Below, in pieces: positions 7,783-15,204 of a stretch of 37,638 nt of DNA (position 1 is its first letter; each line of letters opens with the position of its first letter). Under the pieces are notes generated by a model that did not search any database, was not told the origin of the DNA, and saw only the letters and a list, made by a program, of their open reading frames with translations. Source of the stretch: an uncultured Collinsella sp. GTDB lineage: Bacteria > Actinomycetota > Coriobacteriia > Coriobacteriales > Coriobacteriaceae. Location of the stretch: NCBI GenBank assembly GCA_937937835.1, contig CALDBJ010000059.1, positions 1-37,638 of the forward strand. The letters are read 5' to 3'. Both the position numbers and the translations under genes were made by a program.

Positions 7783-8394
7783 ATGGCAACCAGCAAACCG
7801 CGTCTTGATCGTCGCATCATTCGCAGCCGTAATGCCATCCTTTCGGCTTTCGACCGCCTGCTCATGGAAAAGCCGCTGGCAGACATTACGGTGAGTGCCA
7901 TCGCGCGCGAGGCCAATGTCGACCGCAAGACCTTTTACGTTCACTTTGGTACGGTTGACGGCCTGCTCGATGCCATTGCCGTCGATGTGGTGGAGATGAT
8001 TGTCGACTCGGTCGAGAAAACGCTTGCTTCTATGGACGGTGACACCAGCGAGCGCGCTCTTGGCGCGGCGGCGACCTTCTTTAAAACCGTTAATGAGGCA
8101 CTGTGCAACAACTTAGTGCTCAATCGTCAGCTGATCGAGAATATTCCGCTCGATGATTTCATGGCTCGTCTTCGTGCGCCGCTCGAACATGAGATTGCCG
8201 AGCGCGATCTGCTGCCCCAAGGTCTCAAGGACGAGATGTTCGACTACTATCTGGCGTTTTTGCTGTCGGCTATTATCGGTATCTATCGCACGTGGGCACT
8301 GTCTGACGGCTCGGTTCCTATCGAGCGCGTCTCTGAGGTCGCCAACGATCTGACTCTCAATGGTCTGTCGAGTCTGGAATCTCGCTTGGATTAG
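7783..8394 (+). CDS. TetR/AcrR-family transcriptional regulator
   Basis: A 203-residue regulator with an N-terminal helix-turn-helix (ITVSAIAREANVDRKTFYVH, residues ~38-57), a TetR signature in which the YxHF pair is YVHF. The helical C-terminal ligand domain resembles the group whose members often end in a short hydrophobic helix (here AFLLSAIIGIYRTWA). ATG 7783 is preferred over an in-frame ATG nine codons earlier because GAAGGGA precedes it at good spacing. A palindrome upstream suggests autoregulation. The target is unknown; both neighbours are candidates, but the gene downstream belongs to a different, probably imported block. The stop codon lies two bases from a transposase remnant on the other strand. 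Confidence 0.88.
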   Translation: MATSKPRLDRRIIRSRNAILSAFDRLLMEKPLADITVSAIAREANVDRKTFYVHFGTVDGLLDAIAVDVVEMIVDSVEKTLASMDGDTSERALGAAATFFKTVNEALCNNLVLNRQLIENIPLDDFMARLRAPLEHEIAERDLLPQGLKDEMFDYYLAFLLSAIIGIYRTWALSDGSVPIERVSEVANDLTLNGLSSLESRLD

Positions 8395-8396
8395 GC

Positions 8397-8480
8397 CTAG
8401 TTGGGCTCGTCGGCGTGGAAATCCCTGTTCACGAGGTTCTCCGGCGCCTTGGAGACCTCGCCGGTGTAGGAGCTGTAGCC
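8397..8480 (-). pseudogene. Remnant of an IS3-family transposase (OrfB fragment)
   Basis: Read on the - strand, 8480 to 8397 gives 27 codons and a stop: GYSSYTGEVSKAPENL followed by VNRDFHADEPN. This matches the conserved stretch just before the DDE core of IS3/IS150-type OrfB proteins (pattern YxSYxGEVxxxxxNLxNRDFxAxxPN), recalled from the family and not searched. Nothing of the catalytic domain remains. It sits exactly between tetR and the start of the GC-rich cobalamin block, so it probably marks an old insertion or rearrangement junction. Confidence 0.7.
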
Positions 8481-8506
8481 TGAGGATCCTTAAAAGAAAG
8501 TCCAGT

Positions 8507-9727
8507 TTATTCTTCCCACTCCAAATGGGAATCCTCCGATGCGCCTTCGCATACTCGCATGACCTCGATACCATGCGAGCGTGCGAACTCGACGAGTTCT
8601 GCGTTGCGGGCGTTTATGGTGCCGAAGGCGGAGGGGCACACGATAAGGCGCGCGCAGTGGACGAGGAGCTCTTTGGCGCGGGCTATGGTTTTATCCCCGA
8701 TCGGCTCGAAGGCGCGCTCGGCCACGCATTCCGTCGCCAGGTCGCGCGCGAGCTCGCAGTCGATGTCCCCTTCGTGCAGAACGCCCGCGTAGAACGCCTT
8801 GCCCTGTCGGATGAGCTGGCGAAACACAGCCGACCCCGTACCTGCGCCAGCGATGACGAACGTGTGCGCATCGCCGTGTGGGCGCCCAATTTCCACGCTG
8901 CCGAAGCGCTCGTTGAAGGTGCCATGTTGAAGGCCGTAGAGCTCGCCAATCGTCTCGCGCGTGAATATGTCCTCGGGTGCGCCGGCGCGGAAGACCCGGC
9001 CGTCCTTCACGCAAATCACCTTGTCGGCGCTTTTCTGCGCGAGTTCGAGTTCGTGGATGGACATGATGACAGCCACATTCCGCGATTTCGAAAGGTGGCG
9101 AAGTATTCGCAGCAGGTCGATCTGGTAGCGGATATCGAGATACGACGTGGGCTCGTCGAGCACGAGCACACGCGGATCCTGCGCGATGGCTCGTGCGAGC
9201 ATGACGCGCTGGCGTTGCCCGTCGCTTATCTGCATGAAGTCGCGCTCGGCGAGCTCTTCCACATGTGCGGTTTTCATGGCCTCATCGACCCGACTATGGT
9301 CGTCAGGCGAGAGTGTTCCCATTCGCCCGGTGTAGGGATGCCTTCCCGCCTCTACGATATCGCGGCAGGTGAGGAGTTCGGTCCGGGGGCGATCTGTCAG
9401 CATAACGGCAAGGTTCCTTGCGAACTCCGCCGTCTTCCATCGGGAAATCTCCCGCCCGTCGAGCTCGACCGCGCCGGCAAGCGGTGCCAGATGGCGTGTG
9501 ATGGTTTTCAAGATGGTCGACTTGCCCGAGCCGTTCGGCCCGATGAGCGCCACGACGTCGCCCGTGCGAACCTCCAGATCGACGCCTTCGACTACGACCT
9601 TCTTGTCGTAGCCCGCCGACAGGTCACTTATGCGGAAAAGCGGCGCTCCGTCAGCCTGCGTTTCGACCGGGGTTTCGAGGTTCGACTCCGCTCGGAGCGT
9701 TTTGGGCCGCGGCACAAATTTCCCCAT
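8507..9727 (-). CDS. ABC importer ATPase (FecE/BtuD-type) with extra C-terminal domain
   Basis: A 406-residue ATPase of the iron-siderophore/cobalamin importer class. Residues ~31-275 form the ABC domain: Walker A GPNGSGKST (63-71), signature ISDGQRQR (167-174, an unusual variant of LSGGQ), Walker B VLVLDEPTSYLD (188-199) and the switch His in SIHE. Residues ~280-406 are not part of a standard ATPase. They read as an alpha/beta domain with a glycine-rich VIAGAGTGSAVF start, of unknown role, perhaps regulatory. The gene abuts the permease stop codon and is the last of the riboswitch-controlled operon. Together with the permease and binding protein it should drive uptake of a corrinoid, cobalt-tetrapyrrole, haem or siderophore. 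Confidence 0.9.
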   Translation of the reverse strand: MGKFVPRPKTLRAESNLETPVETQADGAPLFRISDLSAGYDKKVVVEGVDLEVRTGDVVALIGPNGSGKSTILKTITRHLAPLAGAVELDGREISRWKTAEFARNLAVMLTDRPRTELLTCRDIVEAGRHPYTGRMGTLSPDDHSRVDEAMKTAHVEELAERDFMQISDGQRQRVMLARAIAQDPRVLVLDEPTSYLDIRYQIDLLRILRHLSKSRNVAVIMSIHELELAQKSADKVICVKDGRVFRAGAPEDIFTRETIGELYGLQHGTFNERFGSVEIGRPHGDAHTFVIAGAGTGSAVFRQLIRQGKAFYAGVLHEGDIDCELARDLATECVAERAFEPIGDKTIARAKELLVHCARLIVCPSAFGTINARNAELVEFARSHGIEVMRVCEGASEDSHLEWEE

Positions 9728-10768
9728 CTACCTCACCCGCTTCTTCAACATGAGCGCGATAACCACCGGCGCGCCGAAGATGGCGGTGACGGCGCTGATG
9801 GAAAGCTCGACGGGGGAGAACAGCGTGCGCGCGATCAAATCGCAGCCCGCGCAGAAGATGGCGCCTCCCAAGAAGCACGCAGGAATCACGCGGATGGGCT
9901 TCGACGACTTTAGCGCCGACTTAACGAGATGCGGAACCGCGATGCCTACGAACGACACCGGACCAGCGAACGCGGTCACGCAGGCGGAGAGCATGCTCGC
10001 TAGAAGGACAAGCACCACGCGGAAGCGTGCGACGTTCACGCCGACGCTTTTCGCGTAGGCTTCTCCCAGCTGGAAGGCGGAAAGGGGCTTCGATATCGCG
10101 AATACGCATGCGCTCACGGCGATCACCACAACCGCGATGACCGCGACGTCGTCCCAGCTCGAACCCGAGAAGCTACCCAAAGACCAGTTGTGCAGGTTCA
10201 CGATGGACTGGTCGTCGGCGAAGGCGATGAGGAAGTTCGTCGCCGCCGAGCAGATGTATCCCACCATGACGCCCGCCACGATGAGCATGGCCATGGAACT
10301 TATGCGCCGTGCGATGAGGAGCACGAAGCCGATGGTGATAAGCGATCCCAGAAACGCTGCGGCCACCATGGCCGGCGAGGACATGGCCTGGTTCGCGCCC
10401 AGAAGTACGATCATCGTAAGCGCGACGACGAACTTTGCGCCCGAGGAGACGCCCAAGATGAACGGGTCGGCGATGGGGTTGTTGAAAAACGTCTGCAGCA
10501 GGAACCCGGAGAGCGAAAGTGCCCCGCCGAGAAGCACGGCTGAAAGCACGCGCGGCAGGCGAATCTCCCAGATGACTTGGCTTTCCATGGAATTGGCCGC
10601 GCCGCCCGAAAGGATGCCGGGGATGTGGTCTGCGGGCACGAGCACGCTCCCGATGCACAGGTTGGCTCCGACGAGCACGATGAGGACAACAGCGAGCAGC
10701 GCCGTCACGACGCGACACCGCGCGGCGCGCCCCGATTCGTCGTATGTCATGGAAAGCCGGCTTCTCAT
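9728..10768 (-). CDS. ABC importer permease, FecCD/BtuC family
   Basis: A 346-residue polytopic permease with the FecCD-family core. The hallmark IRLPRVLSAVLLGGALSLSG is followed by QTFFNNPIADPFILGVSSGA, and FAGPVSFVGIAVPHLVK lies near the C-terminus. About nine to ten membrane segments are expected. ATG 10768 is chosen as the first ATG after the binding-protein stop (10773). An upstream TTG at 10780 and an ATG at 10750 are alternatives and none has a strong ribosome site. It partners the ATPase that follows immediately and the lipoprotein binding protein before it. The family covers vitamin B12, haem and siderophores; the cobalamin riboswitch in front of the operon favours a corrinoid or tetrapyrrole. 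Confidence 0.9.
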   Translation of the reverse strand: MRSRLSMTYDESGRAARCRVVTALLAVVLIVLVGANLCIGSVLVPADHIPGILSGGAANSMESQVIWEIRLPRVLSAVLLGGALSLSGFLLQTFFNNPIADPFILGVSSGAKFVVALTMIVLLGANQAMSSPAMVAAAFLGSLITIGFVLLIARRISSMAMLIVAGVMVGYICSAATNFLIAFADDQSIVNLHNWSLGSFSGSSWDDVAVIAVVVIAVSACVFAISKPLSAFQLGEAYAKSVGVNVARFRVVLVLLASMLSACVTAFAGPVSFVGIAVPHLVKSALKSSKPIRVIPACFLGGAIFCAGCDLIARTLFSPVELSISAVTAIFGAPVVIALMLKKRVR

Positions 10769-10772
10769 GACG

Positions 10773-12344
10773 CTAGCCAAGCTTCCTCAGATAATGGAAG
10801 TCGCTCGCGTCATCGCCGGTGAACGCCCCGTGCAGCTCGTCGATAATGTCGGCGGTAGAAGTCATCTGCTGGTACATGTCGGCGCTTGTGACCCAGACGT
10901 TGCCGTTCTTTACAGCTTTGAACTGCGACAATAGCGCGTTTTTGCCTACGAAGTCTTTCAAGGTGGCAACCGATTCGTCGATGGTGCCGTTGTAGACGAT
11001 GATGTCGGCATCCTTCGCCGTCGCGTAGAAGCGCTCCATTTCGAGCGTTACTGACGAACCTGACGTCGACGCCGTCTGCGCGTCATCGAGCGCGTAGTTG
11101 CCGCCTGCAAGCTCGATCATCTGCGCCACGTAGTCGCCCGCCCGCCGCGTGACGGCGGCCCCGTTCGAGTTAATGTAGAAATACGCCACGGTTTTACCTG
11201 ACGACGCGAGCCTCGACGTTTGCTCGACGCGGGCCTTCTGCTCGTTGAACAGGTGCGCGGCCTCGTCTTCCTTGTCGAACAGGACGCCGAAAAGCTTAAT
11301 CCACTCGACGCGCCCGAGTGCTTCGGGCTCGCTCGACGACTGTTCGGTGAGCACGACGAGCCCGAGCTTCTGCAGCTTTTCCTTCACATCGGGCGTGTGG
11401 TTGATCATGGTGTTCTCGATGGCGAGCGTGCAGCCCGAGGCCGATATTCGCTCGTAGTCGGGCGCGCTGTACTTGCCGCCGTAGGTGATCGCCCCACTTT
11501 CGAGCGCGCTTTTGAAGCCCGCGACCGAGCAATCGTCGGCCTTCGTGCCCGACATGAGGATATTGTCGTTCGCATCGAGCGCGTCGACCAGGCACATCGT
11601 TGCCGACGACACGAGGTACACCTTGTCGGCGGGGCGCCTTATGACCGCGATGTCGGAGCTCAACCCATCAGGTACCTTCGCATCTTGCGGCACCACGAGG
11701 AAGCGCTCCCCGTTCGAAATGCAGATAAGCCGCAGGCCGCCTTCGTACTCGTCGACAGTGAAGTGCTTGGCGTATTCAAGCTGAAGCCCCCCCGTCGGCT
11801 CCCAGCCGCAGCCCAAATCGGCGTTGTGGAAGTCGGCCGCGGCGCTTGAAGCCGTTCCCGCAGGGGAGCCGCCGCTTGCATCGTTGCCCGATTTCTCCTT
11901 CATGGTTGATGAGTCGAAGTGGAGCGTGTAGTCGATGGTGTGCGGCGTCGACATGGCGACGGTCTCGGCCGACACGGCGATGTCCTCGTCGAGCGTGACG
12001 GGTATCTCGAACGTGGAGTTGCCGCCGTCGTTTACGGGCGCGTAGTCCACGCCGTCGACGGTCATCTTGTCGTAGTTCGAACTCGACCAGGTGATGGTCG
12101 CGGTGTAGGTGTCGCCATCCTTCACAATTGTGGTGGGTGAGGCGATGCTTGCGCGCCCTGACCCACCGGAGAGCGAGACGCTCACAGTGTATTCCTGAGA
12201 GCCTGCCGTGCCACCGGTCGCGTTCGGGCTCGCACTGCACCCCGCGAAGGGAAGCGCGAGCAGGGCGACGAGAACGCAGGCGATCGCGCGCGCCGCGATG
12301 CTGCGGCGCTTCCTGCTTTCCCCCTTGGGAAGAATCGACCGCAT
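10773..12344 (-). CDS. Lipoprotein substrate-binding protein (FecB/BtuF-like) with N-terminal beta domain
   Basis: A 523-residue exported lipoprotein. The N-terminus is basic (KGESRKRR), then hydrophobic, ending in the lipobox LPFAGC (Cys36). Residues ~48-150 form a beta-rich domain, starting YTVSVSLSGGSGRA and ending HTIDYTLHF, whose pattern resembles NEAT (iron-transport-associated) domains; this is a tentative match. The rest is a periplasmic-binding-protein fold of the PF01497 type, with PDYERISASGCTLAIENTM, a linking helix and GRVEWIKLFGVLF. At about 1.5 times the usual size, it looks like a fusion of a capture domain to a transporter receptor. It lies between the small lipoprotein, which ends 4 bases upstream, and the permease. 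Confidence 0.85.
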   Translation of the reverse strand: MRSILPKGESRKRRSIAARAIACVLVALLALPFAGCSASPNATGGTAGSQEYTVSVSLSGGSGRASIASPTTIVKDGDTYTATITWSSSNYDKMTVDGVDYAPVNDGGNSTFEIPVTLDEDIAVSAETVAMSTPHTIDYTLHFDSSTMKEKSGNDASGGSPAGTASSAAADFHNADLGCGWEPTGGLQLEYAKHFTVDEYEGGLRLICISNGERFLVVPQDAKVPDGLSSDIAVIRRPADKVYLVSSATMCLVDALDANDNILMSGTKADDCSVAGFKSALESGAITYGGKYSAPDYERISASGCTLAIENTMINHTPDVKEKLQKLGLVVLTEQSSSEPEALGRVEWIKLFGVLFDKEDEAAHLFNEQKARVEQTSRLASSGKTVAYFYINSNGAAVTRRAGDYVAQMIELAGGNYALDDAQTASTSGSSVTLEMERFYATAKDADIIVYNGTIDESVATLKDFVGKNALLSQFKAVKNGNVWVTSADMYQQMTSTADIIDELHGAFTGDDASDFHYLRKLG

Positions 12345-12348
12345 GGCG

Positions 12349-12882
12349 TTACTTCAGCGCGTCGGCGCGCAGATCGACGCCGGCGGATTCGAACACGAGC
12401 GTGCGGTCGTACCACCGCTCCCTTTTAATGCTCCACGCGGCGCAGGCGGTGTCCTCGTCGAGCGCTTCAACGGGCACGTCGTAGGTGTACTTGCCTTCCG
12501 CGTTTTCCACATAGGGGATGAAGTCGGCCTCGCTCGCGGCGGCAGCCTCTTCGCCCGTGCCCATGAAGAGCTTGCCGTAGCCCGTGCCGGAAAGCGTCAT
12601 CACGCAGTGCATGGAGCCGTTTTCCACGATGAGCTGGGCGTCTACAATCCTGAACATGTTCGAGCTGGAATCTACGGTGATCGGATAGGTGCCGTCGGCC
12701 ACCTTGTCGGCGGTGATGGGGGCAGCACTTGCGCCCTCGGGCGCATCGGCCGCCTGTTCGGTCTTTTCCTGGGAATCGGCATCGCTTGCCTTTGCGCTGT
12801 CGATTGAATTTCCGCCGCAGCCGGCGAGCGAGAACGCGAAAAGCGCCGCCGACAGGGCGAAGGCGAGGGTTTTCCTCAACAT
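12349..12882 (-). CDS. Small lipoprotein with NEAT-like beta domain
   Basis: A 177-residue predicted surface lipoprotein. It has a signal peptide MLRKTLAFALSAALFAFSLAG with lipobox Cys22, a Ser/Ala/Glu-rich linker to residue ~52, then one domain of ~110 residues. The domain includes DGTYPITVDSSSNMFRI, VMTLSGTGYGKLFMG and KYTYDVPVEALDEDTA, ending in ERWYDRTLVFES. The strand pattern and Tyr-rich last strand recall NEAT haem-binding domains and the extra domain of the neighbouring binding protein, but I cannot assign a family with certainty. ATG 12882 follows AAAGGAA; a longer frame upstream has no signal peptide. It probably hands a ligand to the transporter. Confidence 0.7.
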   Translation of the reverse strand: MLRKTLAFALSAALFAFSLAGCGGNSIDSAKASDADSQEKTEQAADAPEGASAAPITADKVADGTYPITVDSSSNMFRIVDAQLIVENGSMHCVMTLSGTGYGKLFMGTGEEAAAASEADFIPYVENAEGKYTYDVPVEALDEDTACAAWSIKRERWYDRTLVFESAGVDLRADALK

Positions 12883-12944
12883 GGAGGGGTTCCTTTCAAT
12901 CGGTTCGACCGCCCGCGCCGTGCGGTGGGCGGGCGGGACGCGAA

Positions 12945-12991
12945 TGCAACGGGCATGCGCCGTCGGTCGGGGAAGGCGCATGCCCGTTGCA
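12945..12991 (-). other. Perfect 17-bp intergenic hairpin
   Basis: Arm 12945-12961 (begins TGCAACGGG) is an exact inverted copy of 12975-12991, with a 13-base loop. It lies in the 144-base gap between the cbiK-like gene and the small lipoprotein gene on the - strand. No T-run follows in either direction, so it is more likely an mRNA-stabilising or processing structure that separates the expression of the two genes. Confidence 0.6.
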
Positions 12992-13026
12992 CGGGGACGC
13001 GACCGGCGCCCCCGTGCGCGGCGAGT

Positions 13027-13953
13027 TTACAGCTTGGCGATGGCGTCGTCCACGTGCGAGACGTAGATGTCGTCGACCGCGTCGTTCTGTCCCAGACCCT
13101 GGAGCAGGCACGTCACTTCGAAGCCGGCGGCCACGAACTTCGCAGCCCAGCTGTCGGGGTCGGTCTCGTCTGCCATGTCGTTGTTCGCGTGGTCGCCCGC
13201 GACCACCATGAACGGCGCGAGCACGGCCTTCTTGTAGCCTGCGGCGCTCGCGGCGGCGATAACATCCTCGCAGGTCGGTTCAGCCTCGACGGTGCCGACG
13301 AAGAACTGCGTCAAGCCCTCGTTCTTAAACACTTCCTGCATCTTGGCATAGTCGGCGTTGGAATCGGCTTCGGTGCCGTGGCCCATGAGGCACAGCGCCG
13401 TCTTGCCGTCGTCGAAGGACGCCATGTTCTCCTTAATGGCTGCGGCCACCTTCTTGTAGTCGTCGTCGGAGGTGAGCAGCGGGTCGCCGAGCGAGATCTT
13501 GTCGAACTTGTCGGCGTACTTGTCGAGCTCGTCTTTCACGTCGGCGTATTCCAGGCCAGCCATGAGATGCGTCGGCTGCACGACGATTTCCTTCACGCCG
13601 TCTTCCACGCAGCGGTCGAGCGCCTCGGTCATGTTGTCGATCGTGATGCCGTCGCGCTTCTTCAGCTTGTCGATGATGATCTGCGCGGTGAAGGCGCGGC
13701 GGATGTCGTAGTCCTGCCAGTACTTCTCGCGGATAGCGTCTTCGATGGCGCCGATGGTGATGTGGCGCGAGTCGTTGTAGCTCGTGCCGAAGCTCGTGAC
13801 GAGGATGACCGGCTTCACGGCCTTCTCCTTTTCGCTCGATTTCTCGGAACTCGCGGAGGTGCTGGAGCAGCCCGCGAGCGCGACTCCGGCGAGCGCGAAG
13901 GCTCCGGTTGCTGCGGCGCCCATGAAGCCGCGGCGTGACATCTGGTCGGACAT
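13027..13953 (-). CDS. cbiK: Exported CbiK-type anaerobic cobaltochelatase (Tat/lipoprotein signal)
   Basis: A 308-residue protein of which residues ~47-308 match sirohydrochlorin cobaltochelatase CbiK, which inserts Co2+ into sirohydrochlorin. The metal-site histidines are kept: His192 in LMGHGTEAD and His255 in AGDHANNDM. VTSFGTSYNDSR and QPTHLMAGLEY are further family landmarks. The N-terminus is unusual for a biosynthetic chelatase: twin arginines in SRRGFMG (R7, R8), a hydrophobic stretch and a lipobox-like LAGC (Cys29). This implies export by Tat and possible lipid anchoring. Periplasmic CbiK variants are known in Desulfovibrio. ATG 13953 follows GGAAAGG. First gene behind the cobalamin riboswitch; it could supply the divergent cbi operon or act in extracellular tetrapyrrole handling. 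Confidence 0.88.
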   Translation of the reverse strand: MSDQMSRRGFMGAAATGAFALAGVALAGCSSTSASSEKSSEKEKAVKPVILVTSFGTSYNDSRHITIGAIEDAIREKYWQDYDIRRAFTAQIIIDKLKKRDGITIDNMTEALDRCVEDGVKEIVVQPTHLMAGLEYADVKDELDKYADKFDKISLGDPLLTSDDDYKKVAAAIKENMASFDDGKTALCLMGHGTEADSNADYAKMQEVFKNEGLTQFFVGTVEAEPTCEDVIAAASAAGYKKAVLAPFMVVAGDHANNDMADETDPDSWAAKFVAAGFEVTCLLQGLGQNDAVDDIYVSHVDDAIAKL

Positions 13954-14069
13954 GGTTTTTCCTTTCCTCGGTTTGCCGGTCCCCCGGCGACAGTTGCTTG
14001 TCGGCACAAGCGAAAGAAAAGCGCACCCCTCGGGGTTCACAAGGAGCTAACGCCACGGCGATGCCGTGA

Positions 14070-14205
14070 GGAAAAGGCGAAGCAGTCTGGCTTGGGGCGC
14101 GAGGCGGTTCGCCCGTGCGTCCTATACAGTAATGTCCCTTGCCCAGGATTCCCACCTGGTTCCCTCCGCAAGCCAGCGCGGGCTGTGCGGGCGCCGCGCC
14201 GGTCA
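14070..14205 (-). promoter_or_regulatory. Cobalamin riboswitch
   Basis: On the - strand the aptamer core reads AGGGAACCAGGTGGGAATCC (from 14165), then AGGGACATTACTGT (to 14126), matching the family pattern GGGAAnnnGGTGnnAATCC and ACTGT. The B12 box AAGCCAGACTGCTTCGCC lies at 14093-14076. It is in the leader of the cbiK-lipoprotein-ABC transporter operon, whose first start codon is at 13953. A short hairpin CACGGC/GCCGTG (14054-14068) follows and may be part of the switching region. Expected effect: the operon is turned down when adenosylcobalamin is plentiful. Exact ends are approximate. Confidence 0.85.
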
Positions 14206-14411
14206 TTTCCTTTTATCCGATTGTCATATGCTCGTTGCCGAATCTTTTACTATGATAGTGGGCACTTTTGAACGTGTCAAAGCCAGGGCGGGCGGCATTG
14301 CGCCTCCTGCCTGCGTATTTGCGCCGATTGCCGCTGCGGGCGCCGTGTTTTGGCCGCTGCGCGAATGGCAGCGTAAACGGTTGCGATGAGAAACGGGAAG
14401 GGAAGGCTCGG
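14206..14411. other. Divergent intergenic region before cbiF
   Basis: This is the rest of the 458-base gap between the two operons. It should hold both promoters, but none is clear. TATGAT (14251-14256) is a possible + strand -10 without a good -35. An inverted repeat TTTGA-N5-TCAAA (14267-14281) could be a regulator site. No second B12 aptamer for the + strand operon is visible. Confidence 0.35.
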
Positions 14412-15203
14412 ATGATTCATATCGTTGGCGCTGGCTCGGGCGCCGCCGACCTTATCACGCTGCGCGGGGCGCGCCTTTTGCGCGCGGCCGACGTGGTCGT
14501 TTGGGCGGGGAGCCTTGTGAACCCCGAGCTGCTCGCCGAGTGCAAGGAATCCTGCATCGTCTACGACAGCGCGCACATGACCTTGGAGGAAGTGCTCGAC
14601 GTGATGTGCGCGGCAGATGCGCGGGGCGAGGAAGTGGTGCGCCTGCACACGGGCGACCCGTGCCTGTACGGCGCCATCCAGGAGCAGATGGACGCGCTCG
14701 ACGCGCGCGGCGTGGACTACGAGGTGGTGCCCGGCGTGTCGAGCTTTTGCGGTGCCGCGGCGGCGCTTCGCCAGGAATATACGCTGCCGGGAATCAGCCA
14801 GTCGGTCGTGATCACGCGGCTTTCCGGGCGCACCCCCATGCCCGCGGGCGAGGGCATGCGCACCATGGCGGAAAGCGGCTCGACTATGGTCATCTTCCTG
14901 AGCTCGGGTATGCTCGCCGAGCTTTCCGCCGAGCTTTTGGCCGCGGGCCGCAGCTCCGATGAGCCGGCGGCGCTCGTGTACAAGGCGACCTGGCCTGAGG
15001 AGCGCGTGGTGCGATGCACAGTGGGCACGCTCGCCGATGCGGGCGCGCGAGAGGGCATCGACCGCACGGCGCTCGTGGTGGTGGGCCGCGTGCTCGGAGC
15101 TCGCGGCAGGCTTGCACACAACGGCGCGCAAGCGGAGTCGTACGAGCGCAGCAAGCTTTACGACCCTTCGTTTTCCACGGGGTATCGGAAGGCGAGCAGC
15201 TAG
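14412..15203 (+). CDS. cbiF: Cobalt-precorrin-4 C11-methyltransferase
   Basis: A 263-residue SAM-dependent tetrapyrrole methyltransferase. It methylates C11 of cobalt-precorrin-4 in the anaerobic B12 route. Motifs run in the family order: MIHIVGAGSGAADLITLRG at the start, VRLHTGDPCLYGAIQEQMD (SAM-binding region), VVPGVSSFCGAAAAL, and the CbiF/CobM-specific C-terminus YERSKLYDPSFSTGYR. ATG 14412 has GGGAAGGGAAGG just upstream; in-frame codons before it do not belong to the family. First gene of the 17-frame + strand operon, with one base between its stop and the cbiD start. Confidence 0.95.
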   Translation: MIHIVGAGSGAADLITLRGARLLRAADVVVWAGSLVNPELLAECKESCIVYDSAHMTLEEVLDVMCAADARGEEVVRLHTGDPCLYGAIQEQMDALDARGVDYEVVPGVSSFCGAAAALRQEYTLPGISQSVVITRLSGRTPMPAGEGMRTMAESGSTMVIFLSSGMLAELSAELLAAGRSSDEPAALVYKATWPEERVVRCTVGTLADAGAREGIDRTALVVVGRVLGARGRLAHNGAQAESYERSKLYDPSFSTGYRKASS

Positions 15204-15204
15204 C

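Noticed and set aside
8360..9913. + strand frame of ~517 codons across the ABC ATPase
   Set aside because: Shadow of the - strand ATPase, which has Walker A, signature and Walker B motifs; the + frame also runs across the tetR end and the transposase scrap.
12945..12991. Intrinsic terminator
   Set aside because: The stem is perfect, but no T-run follows in either direction.
14206..14411. Second cobalamin riboswitch on the + strand before cbiF
   Set aside because: AAAGCCAGGGCGGG looked like a B12 box at first, but no GGGAA-GGTG-AATCC core or ACTGT segment accompanies it on this strand.
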